Assembly: GCA_963921425.1 (NCBI GenBank)
Contig: OY992835.1
Coordinates: forward strand, 19,220,001 to 19,284,000
Source: Dryas octopetala
Lineage: Eukaryota; Streptophyta; Magnoliopsida; Rosales; Rosaceae
DNA length: 64,000 nt
Direction: 5' to 3'
The notes beneath the pieces were generated by a model. The model saw only the letters and a list, made by a program, of their open reading frames with translations, had not been told where the DNA came from and searched no databases. The position numbers were made by a program, and so were the translations under genes. Shown in pieces: positions 52,096 through 62,262 of the stretch. Every line of letters begins with the position of its first letter. Position 1 is the first letter of the stretch.

Positions 52096-53459
52096 CTATT
52101 CTAAACCAGTAGCATCATCATCATTCATATCTGACGGAGGATGATGAGAAGATGGTGGCGGGACAAACCCAGGTATCGCCTTGGTCAATGCAGTATACAA
52201 CACCTCCTTCTCCGCTTTCTCAGCTCGTAAGTCCTCCTGCAACTTCTTTACTTGAGCGGACAACCTTGCGACGACTGCAGATGGCTGAGAAGAAGATGAA
52301 GACGAAGACGAAGACAAAGACGAGGATCGAACATCACGAATCCGCCCATATCCTTCAAAATGTTATATATACAAGTAACCAATTAGAAAAATAAATATAA
52401 AAAATTGTGAAAAAAATTAAAATATAAAAAACTAACATGTTTTGCCTTGGCCGCATCACAACCGGGATAAACATAGATATCCCTGAAAGTGTATATCTTC
52501 GAGAATTGCGACCCACGCTGAAAAAGAAAATAATTTTGTCAAAGACCCAAACAATATTAAAGAATATATATGTATTAAATTAAATAATGACGTACCCGAC
52601 GTCGCGACTCCACTCGATATGAGATGGGCATCAGACCACTATAATGGTTAAACGGCTTCTCTTTCCGGTTTCTGGCGTTGCCGACCGACTTCTTCTGTTA
52701 AATATTAAGCAAATTATAAATGTGTTAGTGTATATATACAATAATAGAATAACAAAACAATAATCGATTTTTTAAAGTCTTAAAATGATAAAACGTACCA
52801 AAAATGACAGGCTCATGAAATGATCGCACAAAAAACGCCACTGGTCAGACCGCTCTACCAACTCCATAGGGGGGTTCGCCAATGCCTCAAATGCCGATGA
52901 AAATCCCTTGAAATGCATGTGTAGTTCGTGCTTCCACTGCCTGTAGGACTTGATGAGTAAATCTGTCATGTACGTGACGGTGAGGGGATCATCCATCTGA
53001 ATGTCAAAGTTAACCCGAAAAAAATATTAGATTGTTATGAATGATCAAATTTATCGTTTTGAATTAATTATTGAGCTATATACTCACTGAGATGGAGCGG
53101 ATCACTTTGTGTTGAATCTCTGCTGACAATTTTTTCCAAGTGGTTGCAACCATGGCGCACTCGGCATGGATAATAGCCCCCACATCGTGCGAGAACAAAC
53201 TGTCAACGTTAGGATCTAACAATCGTTGGCCGTTTTGCACACACATGACTGGAATCCGCTCCCCAGTACTGCGCACGATCCGAAAGGACTTCAACCCACT
53301 ACATGGTCCCCTCGTCGCAATGGATGACGTCACAATAGATGAAGCGGAAGCGGAAGTGGTGACCTAACTAGAGCGGTGAAATCGACGGGCCCTCCGTAGC
53401 ATAGAGGGGCTCCCAGTACTCGAGGATGGCTGAACTACATCATTGGGAGCTGACTCCAT
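52096..53459 (-). pseudogene. Transposase_24 (Ptta/En/Spm-like) gene of CACTA element 2, probably inactive
   Basis: Several exons on the minus strand. Exon 1 runs from ATG 53,457-53,459 (MESAPNDVVQPSSSTGS) through SIATRGPCSGLKSFRI and CAMVATTWKKLS to a donor near 53,086, but has an in-frame TAG at 53,364-53,366. Later exons are 52,799-52,996 (MTDLLIKSYRQWKHELHMHF, WRFLCDHFMS), about 52,599-52,694 (KKSVGNARNRKEKPFNHYSG), about 52,440-52,519 (GSQFSKIYTF, YPGCDAAKAKH) and a last exon with a poly-Ser run and coiled coil (52,096-52,350). The W-x-LCDHF, (K)S-x-x-NR-x-x-R and H-x-SG motifs fit the plant Ptta/En/Spm transposase family. Exon joins after exon 1 were not all checked for frame. Confidence 0.6.
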
Positions 53460-53939
53460 CGCATTCCACCTTATAACTAAATTATATTTCTCAAACTAAT
53501 TAATCTACATTTTGTAATTAAACTAAATTGTATATTTAAAAACTAACAAACTAACTAATTTACATACAAACTATCTAATAAATTTTATAATTAAAAAACA
53601 TATAAAACTAACTAATTTTATATGAAAACTAATTTGTTATCTAGGATAAGAAAATATCAGCAAACTAATTTTCCTAAGAACAATGATCAGAATTAAACTA
53701 ATTTATTCAACACTAATAAACAAATTTAAGAACAAAAAATTAAAAACACCAGCCAAATAACATTAAAGGAGCGATTGAGTCTTAAATCTGACCTGAAAAA
53801 TTTCCCCGGGTATTACTATTCCCCTGGCCACCTGCACTTGATCCCTCTGAAAAAAAAACTAAAGCTAATGAGCAGAAAACACAGAAAACAGAAAAAAAAA
53901 AACCCAAATAAAAAAAATAAAAAAACCCCACCAAAAACC

Positions 53940-54340
53940 CACAATCGGGTGGGTTTGCTGCAGCTGGGTTCAGGTGGGGTTGCTGGTCGGGGTGGGGGTT
54001 GCTAGTGAGGATAGGAATGGGAATCGAGGGAGGCGGCAGGGAGAGGGGAAGGAGAGAGAAAGAGGAAGCCGGGGAGGGTTTCGGGGAGAGAGAAAGAAGA
54101 GGGGGTGAGAGATCGGGAGAGAGAGTTTTGGGCGATCGGCGACGAGGGGAGGCGAAGCGACGGCGGGGCTGGAGCTGGGCGGGGATCGGGGGGGATTGGG
54201 GTTTCTGTGGGGATGGGCGGGCCTGGGGCTGGGGCTGGGAGGGGATCGACGGGGATGGGCGGCCTGGGGCTGGGAGAGAAGATCAGAGAGATGAGAGAAA
54301 ACAAAAGAAAGGAAAGAAAAGAAGAAGAAGAAGAAAAGAA
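53940..54340. repeat. G-rich purine tract inside CACTA element 2
   Basis: Strongly G-rich plus strand with repeated GGGATGGGCGG and GGGGCTGGG units. It opens several long Gly/Arg-rich or Pro/Ser-rich frames on both strands that I do not regard as genes. Confidence 0.7.
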
Positions 54341-54649
54341 AGCACTTTAAAAAATTTGAGAACCTTAGGCGACGAAGCATTTTTGTCGCCCAAACCGTTC
54401 TTGGGTGACGAACTAAGAATCTCCTCGCCTAAGAACAACTTGGGCGACGAACTTAGATTCGTCGCCCAAACATTAAAATATATGGCGGGCTTAATACCGC
54501 CCAATTTTTCAACTTTTGGGCGACGACGAAGCAATTCCGTAGCCCAAAAGAGGCTTGGGCGACGACTTTCCCACTTTTTCGCCTAAAAGCTGTCCGAATA
54601 ATTAATTTTAAATAACTAAATATATTGTTAATTTTACATAATCAATTAT

Positions 54650-56795
54650 GTTGTTAATTTTATATAATCAATTTATTAATTTTAACGATCCGAACCGTTC
54701 ATTTATTAGTCCCTCACTAAAAGATCATCTCTACAAAAAATCGGTCAAATCGGAATTCATCTAGCCGTTCGATTATCATTATTAAAATCATTCTCGTTCA
54801 TAAATTCGATCTCCGATACTTAACTTCTAAAACTTTGATTGAGCTAATTTTTTGCATAAATGATCTTTTAGTGGGAAACTAATAAATAAACGGTTTGGAT
54901 CGTTGAAAACACGATCAATATATGAGATTATATATATAAATGAACGGTTTATATATTTGAAGAATAAAATTTCATTAACTCTTTCATTTAAATCTTGTCA
55001 TTTTAATAATTGTGAATACCATAACATGATTACAATGATGAGAGCCGTTCATCATCTATGTTCATACTCAAAGATCATCCGTGCAAAAAATCAGTCCAAT
55101 TGGAGTTCATCTACCCGTTCGATTATTATTATAAGAACCACGATTGTTCATACACCAAAAACGCCAAACCTAACTTCTACATCTCCGATTGAGATAATTT
55201 TTTGCATGGATGATCTTTGAGTGGAGCACTAAGAAATGATCGGTTTGGATCATTCAAACCACAATAGAAAAGTGAGCTTCTACATACATATACACTTGAA
55301 AAGTATAATTCTATTAGTTTTTTTGTTGAAACTTTGTCAATTCAACAATTGTGAAGACTACAATGTGATTTCAACGATCTGAGCCATTCATTTTATTCGT
55401 TTATACTCAAAGATCAACTCTGTTAAAAATTGGTCAAATCAGAATTCATCCACTCGTTCGATTAGTATTAGAAAATTCACAATCGTTCATAAGTTCGACC
55501 ACCGTTATCTAACTTTTACACATCTCCGATTTAGTTAATTTTTTGCAGGGATGATCTTAAAGTGGGGAACTAAAAAATGAACAGTTCGGATCGTTGGAAA
55601 TACGATCGCATCTTATACGATTACATACATAAAATTGTACACAAAAAAGGCAATGAGACTTTGGGCGACGAACTGCACATTTCGTCGCTTAAGATTACTT
55701 TGGGCGACGCATACTAATACTCCTCGCCTCAAGTAACCTAGAGCGATGAACTATTTCCTCGCCCAAAGTCATTTTAGGTGAGGAATATTAAATTTCGTCA
55801 CCCATAGTTATCTTAGGCGACGAACATCTTCGTCGCCCAAAGGTTCTTTGAGAGACGAAATTTTACATTCCTCGCTTAAAGTAACTTTGAGCGAGGAAAT
55901 GGTTCGTCGCCCAAACCTTTATTAGTAGGCAATGATCGTTCATGCGTTCGAACTCCGATACTTAACTTTTACATCTCTAATTAAGCTAATTTTTTGCATA
56001 GATGATCTTTGAGTAGGAAACTAATAAATGAACGATTCGGATCATTGAAAACACGATCGATATTTGAGATTCTATATATAAAAGAACGGTTTATACATTT
56101 GAAGAATAAAATTCTATTAACTCTTTCATTGAAATCTTGTCGTTTCAATAATTATGAAGAGCACAACGAGATTACAACGATCAGAGCCGTTCATCATCTA
56201 TGTTGATACTCAAAGATCATTCCTGCAAAAAAATTGATCAAATCAGAGTTCATATACCCGTTCAATTATTATTATAAGAATCACGATCGTTTATACACCC
56301 TAAACGCCAAACCTAACTTCTACATCTCCGATTGAAATAATTTTTTGCATGGATGATCTTTGAGTGGGGCACTAAGAAATGATCGGTTCGGATCGTTAAA
56401 AACACAATAGAAAAGTGAGCTTCTACATACAAATACACTTGAAGAGTATAATTCTATTAGCTTTTTCATTGAAACTTTGTCGATTCAACAATTGTGAAGA
56501 CTACAATGTGATTTCAACAATCGGAGCTGTTCATTTTATTCGTTTATACTAAAAGATCATCCCTGCAAAAAATCGGCCAAATCGGAATTGATCTACTCGA
56601 TCGATTAGTATTAGAAAATTCACGATCGTTCATAAATTCGAGCACCGTTACGTAACTTTTACATCTCCGATTGAGCTAATTTTTTGCAATAATGATCATT
56701 GAGTGAGAAATTAAAAATTGAACGGTTTGGATTAATGGAAACACGATCGCCTTATATGAATATAACTTACATAAAATTGTACCAAAAAAAAAAAA
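54650..56795. repeat. Tandem duplication of about 1.14 kb in CACTA element 2
   Basis: GAAAACACGATC at about 54,905 recurs at about 56,047, followed in both by TTTGAAGAATAAAATT, CTCTTTCATT, GAGCCGTTCATCATCTATG and CCGATTGA(G/A)ATAATTTTTTGCA. Each unit contains internal inverted repeats around AACCGTTCATTT and TTTTTTGCA-GATGATC, and is bounded by the TTGGGCGACGAA motif clusters. Confidence 0.85.
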
Positions 56796-57215
56796 AAGGC
56801 AATGAGACTTTGGGCGAGAAATATGCATGTTCCTCACTCATACATTGGGCGACGAATACGTAAGTTCCTCGCCCAAAGTGACTTTGGGCGACAAACAGAA
56901 ACCTTCCTCGCCTAAAATCATCTTGGGCGACGAACGCCCAAAGTCATTTTAGGCGAGGAAGGTTTCTATTCGTCTCCCAAAGTCACTTTGGGCGAGGAAC
57001 ATACGTATTCTTCGCCCAACGTATGGATCAACTATCGTTTTGGCGTGTGTTTTAGGCGACGAAAATACCTTTAGGCGAGGAAAATTATATTCGTCCCCCA
57101 AACCTAGATGGGATTAGGCGACAACGTTTCTGGTTCGTCGCCCAAAGTTGCTTTGGGCGACAAATTTTGGTTCGTCTCCCAAAGTTTCGTCGCCCAAATA
57201 TATTTTTCTTGTAGT

Positions 57216-57900
57216 GCGATCTATGTAATATTTGTTCTTGCAATTGTTGTAGACAGCTAGTATAGTACCTGAGCCTTCCTCTTCATGATCTGCATTAAAT
57301 TTGCAACATTAAAAGAAATTAAGTGAGAAATAATGTATGTCTATACGTATATATGCATGTGAATTATAACCATTATATAGAGAGTAATTTCACACAAGGC
57401 CCTAATGCAATCTATCTTATTTTTTTTTTTGGTGCCAGGCCTAATGCAATCTATTTGATTATTAGACAAAATATTATAAAAATTTAGAAAAAAGTTTGAC
57501 CCCGATAGCTGATAAATAATATGAGTTAAGTCATTTGCCATGTCAGCATTGCTGACTTAGCTTGTCAATTAGTTTTGTCTATTAGTATAGGAATTTGGTT
57601 TTGTCGCTGTTAGAAGACCAGCTGTACATCTTGCTTTGTTAGTTAGCTAAGGCGGTGAAGCTTAGCTTGTGTATGTATAAGGGCTAAGAAGCCTTAATCT
57701 CTCTGTAACAAATCATTCATTCACATTAGCTTAATAAGAAAAGCACCGATAGCTTGGGACGACTACTGCAAAATATTGTAACAAACATATATAATGAAAA
57801 GAGAGAAAGGTCGGTCCAAACGAATAATGATGAGATCGAGTGATTAGAAAAATGAGTTAAAATAAATTAGAGTAAGTTGAAGATTTAATTCTCTTTCAAA
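57216..57900. other. Downstream flank of peptide copy 5 with a possible solo LTR
   Basis: 57,216-57,320 continues the duplicated segment interrupted by CACTA element 2 and contains the exon-2-like block (TCTTCATGATCTGCAT) of the peptide family. The rest is AT-rich and includes a possible solo LTR. Confidence 0.6.
57543..57772. mobile_element. Possible solo LTR, copia-like
   Basis: Begins TGTCAGCATTGCTGACTTAG and ends near GACTACTGCA, with TCTCTCTGTAAC and TTAATAAGAAAAG close to the end, a style common in plant copia LTRs. No target duplication or internal region was found. Confidence 0.4.
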
Positions 57901-57927
57901 TAAAATAAAAATAGAGAAAGAGACCTT

Positions 57928-58266
57928 GGCTTTAGTGCTTCTTAATGCACGTTACCAAGCAATCATCCAAACATTCCTTAAAAAATATTGCTGCAGCATC
58001 ATGGTTAAGTGAGCCAAAGCGTTTGCATTTGCCTTTAGTAGTGCAATCGGCTAGACACACTTTCAATGAACCAATTCATTTTCAGAAATCCATATTCGAT
58101 CTTTATATAATTTATTCAGAGGAGGAGAGAAGAGATCAGGTGAAACTGAATATGGAAAGGGAGAGGGAGAGGGCCGGTGACCTGCCAAAGAATCATCAAC
58201 AACTTGGCCTCCAACTTGAAAAAGCTTCACTAACATAATGATCACAATGGCCAGAACTAGCCTCAT
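57928..58266 (-). pseudogene. Six-cysteine peptide copy 5, broken
   Basis: Closest to peptide 4: signal peptide MRLVLAIVIIMLVKLFQVGG, a SPSPFPYS linker and, further on, coding sequence for the family cysteine domain. The copy is no longer one open frame and looks broken, with about one break. Its TATA-like site (CTATATAAAA, 58,353-58,362, minus) and upstream ATTGTCAATTTTC motif (58,391) are well kept, so the break may be recent. The resemblance to thionin-like peptides is by cysteine spacing only. Confidence 0.7.
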
Positions 58267-58510
58267 TAAATTTTTCTGAGCTAATTAATTTGCTTCTTCC
58301 TCTTAGAATTTTCTTAATCGTGTGAAAGTAATAGTAATAGAAATATTCCACATTTTATATAGGGTATAAACTCTTCATGTTGCTCGAGTCTATTGTCAAT
58401 TTTCGGTGTATTATTTATAACAAATTATTTTATTTTGAATTGTTTTATCTAAGCGAAAAGGTACATGATAGATATAAATACATAACTATAAATATAATTT
58501 TTTGGAGTAT

Positions 58511-58865
58511 TAATTACGGAGTATCCCTCCTAAGTTTGCCTTCATTTTTCAATTCCCCCATGAGGTTTCAATGTACATGTAGTTTTCAATATAAGTCAAT
58601 GTGGCCAATGCAACCATTCCATTAAGTTTGACTGGTTGGTCAACTGTTAATATGTGTGGCTCTTTATGGGTCCGTCTCTCAGCTGATGTGGACTCAACAC
58701 AAAAGATTGAATTTCTCTTATCCCCCTCTACCTCTTCAGATCCACCCCCATCAAATCTCTTTTCTTTTTTACTCTCTCTCTCTCTCTCCCATTCTCCCAT
58801 TCTTCTTCTCCTAATCCTAATCCACCCCCCTTCTCAACCCTTCCCCATCAAACCCCTTTTCTGTT

Positions 58866-58943
<78 letters not shown>

Positions 58944-59313
58944 CTCCCATTCTTCTCCTAATCCTGATCCACCCCCCTCAACCATTTTTCTTTTCTCTCT
59001 ATTTCTCTCTCTCTAGCTTTCTCATTATGTTGCAGATCCACCCCCGCTCAAACACTCCTTTTATTTCTATTTCTAGATTATTATTTGTTGTTATTGTCCA
59101 CATAATGCCAATTGAGTTTCTCCATAAGAAAAAAAGGACATCATCCATGCCGTGTCGCCGCTTAATGGTTGACCAAATGATCAATCTAAATAAAGTTGGG
59201 CAATGAATGACATTAACTTAAATTGAAAACTATATGTACTACATTGAAAAAATTAAAACCCTATAGAGGGGAATTGAAAATGACAACAAACCTGGGAGGG
59301 TACTTTGTAATTA
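58511..59313. mobile_element. Foldback MITE-like element (about 803 bp) with CT microsatellite
   Basis: Left arm TAATTACGGAGTATCCCTCC, then TTCAATTCCCCC and ATGTACATGTAGTTTTCAAT; the right arm inverted is TAATTACAAAGTACCCTCCC, then TTCAATTCCCCT and GTAGTACATATAGTTTTCAA. Arms about 100 bp. The interior is CT-rich. No target duplication could be read. Confidence 0.65.
58868..58940. repeat. (CT)n microsatellite
   Basis: About 36 CT units inside the foldback element at 58.5-59.3 kb. A related flank (CATTCTCCCATTCTTCTCC) occurs on both sides. Confidence 0.97.
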
Positions 59314-61205
59314 GCCATATTTTTTTTTTTGGTGACTACTGTTGATCGGTTGGATTTTGTATTTTTGGTACTAAAAACAAGTTACAAAATCCATGTATTT
59401 TTGGTACTAAAAAGAAGTTACAAAATCCAACCGAATATAATAGTCTCGTTTATATTTTTAGTTGTGGGTAAGGAGTAAGGACTAAGGACGATGTCTGACT
59501 TTTATTTTTATTTTTTGTTAATAGCAGATCTCTTATTTATGGGTGTGGGAGTAAAGAGGTATAGGACCAGATCCAATTTAGTAATTTTTCTCTTCATAAT
59601 ATTAAAGACATCTCAAGTTTAAATAAAAAAAAATATATAAGACCTCACACAACCATGTGAAACATTAACTTTTGTTTTTTTTTTTAATTGGAAGGAGAGA
59701 TGAATTTTAGTACATTGTGGGTAATTCTACGACCCTTTCAACTAAGCTACCCAACAACTGCACATGAAACATTATCTTTAAAATATGGATGATAAATTCT
59801 AAGCCGGACATATAATATATATGAACAATTTTTTGGTCTAATGGGAATAATTGACGACCAATTAAGCTGGTGAGTCCCACCCAAATATAAGATAAAGATC
59901 CATATATAGTTAATTAACTTTGGATTGTGAAACTTTGAGGCTTACCCTGCAACCTAATGCGTGAAGTTTGCTCTAAATTATTGGTCTTCACGTTAATTAA
60001 ACGCCTATAAAGACCAAATTAATATCCATTATTTAATTTTAATAAATGTCTTTTAAAACAGTTTTTAATCAACATTAATCCAAATCATTGGTGATCGAGT
60101 CATCAAACTGAGGTACTGATTGATCGAGGTGCTTGCAGTTGAATATATGAGTTGGCCTTGAGGCCTTTAATTTGATAATAAAACAAAAAAATCATTTGTG
60201 AGTTATCATTTTCTTGTTTCTTTTGTTTCAAGAAACAAAAATCATAAGGTCTAAAAAGTAAAACCGCAAACACCTGCTTAATTGTAGTATTTGAAGAACA
60301 TTCTCAGCTCTATCTTTTTCTGATGAAAAACTAGGACCGGCCAAAAGACCCCAAGAACCATGCATCAACCAATCTAATTAATTCCAGACTTTGAATGTTA
60401 AGTATGGCTGAGTCAAAAAAATAAAAAAAATGAAAATATAAATCCTTCAGGAGAGGCTTTTAAAACGGCCCTATAGTTATTTTCGAAAAAACAAAAAAGG
60501 CCCTATATAGTTAATTGGACCTCAATTATGGGCACGGTTCAACCTTTTCTCTTTTGGCTATATTATATGACTACATTCACTAATAGACTCTGTACGTAGT
60601 AATAAATCCATTTATATAACTAATAAACATTTGATTTGTCACATTACATTTTTATTCTTAAACGGGAACAAGCTAATCTAACTATAATATATCTTCTTTG
60701 CAATTGTTGTAGCTATTTTCCCTCTGTTTTCTTCTTCCTGTATTTTGTAACATTAAAGGAAAGTGAGAAATTAACATGTACATATCAAATTCAAGGCATC
60801 ATTTTTTTTTTTATCATACTGCAACCCATCAATCAGATATATCAAATTCATAGTGGCCAAAAAAAAAAAAAAAAGATATATCAAATTCATAGCTTCAACA
60901 TTCTCCAAAGTTACTGTTATTAATGATCATGAAAGTAGGTCTAATAAGCCTATAATTAATGATCATGAAAGTAGGTCTAATATTAATGCATGTTTTAATC
61001 ACTTACGGTGTGTTTGAACAAGAAAATTAAATTCAAAGTTTCATTAAAAATAAAAATTTGAGAAATGACAAGTTCCAATTTCCTTATTTGGTATCATTAA
61101 TAAAAAATTATTAAAATTCTACCTGGGAAAACAAAAAAAGTGAAGTTTGAAAGCCATACATTACAATTTTAAATTTCACTTAAAATGGATGTTATTTCTA
61201 AAATT

Positions 61206-61350
61206 CTATAATAAAGCACACTTACCACTACCATCACCACCACCACCCTCATTTCCAACACCACTACCACTACCTTCACACCCCTGCCGCCACCACCCTC
61301 ACTGCTACCATTACTACTACTATATATCACCACCACCACACCCCCGCCTC
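61206..61350. repeat. CCA/CAC-rich simple repeat
   Basis: Degenerate CCACCA/CACTAC trinucleotide tract just downstream of peptide copy 6. Confidence 0.85.
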
Positions 61351-61360
61351 TTCTAAAGTA

Positions 61361-61564
61361 TTAAACTAAGTAGTTGGAAATTAAATGAGAAAAAATAGAA
61401 AAAATGAGAGAGAGAGAGGACCTGGGCCTGGGCCGGGGCACGCACTTTAGAAAGCATCTCTCCAGGCATGCTTCCAAAAGTTTAGTGACATGAAAATGCA
61501 TATGATTGAGTTGGCCAACTTGGGGGCACTTATCTCTTATGCAATTGCGCACACAAGAGTCCAT
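61361..61564 (-). pseudogene. Six-cysteine peptide copy 6, partial
   Basis: The frame holds the family domain C-VRN-C-IRDK-C-x19-C-LER-C-FLK-C and the conserved donor just after it (exon end 61,422), again followed by a purine-rich (plus strand) tract. An exon-2-like block lies near 60,737. No signal peptide is attached, and the copy looks broken. The family-type upstream flank (AGGAACTACTATAAACTCTT, TACTGACAATTCGG) is recognisable near 62,755-62,810, with unrelated repeat-rich DNA between. Confidence 0.6.
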
Positions 61565-61799
61565 TAATTATAAGGTACTAACAAAGCAAAATATTAACCA
61601 AAACCACTCAATCTATTTTTATTAACTTGCACACACTATCTACCAGGCCCCCAAAATATAACATGCGGACACCTTCCAAAAGAAACGCATCACAACCAAA
61701 CCAACTACACAAACAGCCCAAAATTGATCTTTTTTTTTTTTTTGCCAAATCGATCTCTTTCTTCAACTTTACCAAATCAACAATTGTTCATCTTCACTC

Positions 61800-62262
61800 A
61801 CAAGTATCGTTCTGCAACTGCAAGCCTGCAACTTTAAAAAAAAAACTGCAGTTTCAGTTCACTTTGCAGTTTCAGAAACTGCAGTTTCACTTGCAGTTAG
61901 TAACTGCAACTGCAAGCCTGCAGCTTCAATAAACTGCAATTTCACTTACACTGTAACTGCAAGCTTACAACTCAAATAAACTGCAGTTTCAGTTCATTTG
62001 CAGTTTCTGAAACTGCAGTTGCAACTCAAATAAATTGCAGTTTCAGTTCATTTGCAGTTTCAGAAACTGCAGTTAGTAACTGCAACTCCAATAAAGTGCA
62101 GTTTCAGTTCACTTGCAATGTTCCATAAATTACAGTTTCTGCAGTTTCAGTTCACTTACAGTTCCAGAAACTGCAGAAAGTTCACTTGCAGTTCCGTTTC
62201 TGCAGTTTCAGTTCACTTGCAGTTTCTGAAACTGCAGAAAACTGCAGTTTCAGAAACTGAAC
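61800..62262. repeat. Degenerate tandem array of CTGCAGTTTCAG units
   Basis: More than ten copies of GCAGTTTCAGTTCA and GCAGTTTC(A/T)GAAACTGCAG in about 460 bp. Many units are palindromic around CTGCAG or TTTCAGAAA. Boundaries grade into unrelated DNA. No element family recognised. Confidence 0.9.

Larger units (their letters stand above)
51561..57215 (-). mobile_element. CACTA (En/Spm) transposon 2 with transposase-like gene
   Basis: Termini CACTACAAGAAAAA on the left and the inverse TTTTTCTTGTAGTG on the right; the next bases (ATTTGGGCGACGAA) are also inverted. The flanking triplets are CAA and CGA, an imperfect 3-bp duplication. Dense copies of TTGGGCGACGAA and its inverse TTCGTCGCCCAA, in both orientations, lie at 51,586-51,945, 54,370-54,600, 55,658-55,915 and 56,805-57,195, as expected for subterminal transposase-binding sites. 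A minus-strand gene with Transposase_24-like sequence lies at 52,096-53,459. The inserted site is seen empty in the paralogous flank at 60,664-60,715. Confidence 0.85.
58267..60700. other. Intergenic between peptide copies 5 and 6
   Basis: Copy 5 promoter at the left, a foldback element (58,511-59,313) and, from about 59,900, a segment paralogous to 63,500-64,000 (shared AAAACCGCAAACAC, TCAACCAAT, TGGCTGAG, ACGGCCCTATRG). At 60,650-60,715 lies the paralogue of the site where CACTA element 2 is inserted elsewhere. No gene seen. Confidence 0.6.

Noticed and set aside
53999-54586. 195-aa Gly/Arg-rich open frame in CACTA element 2
   Set aside because: Product of a G-rich purine tract; long frames are open on both strands over the same DNA and none shows a domain.
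57945-58238. 97-aa plus-strand open frame
   Set aside because: It is the antisense of peptide copy 5; the minus strand has the signal peptide and cysteine domain.
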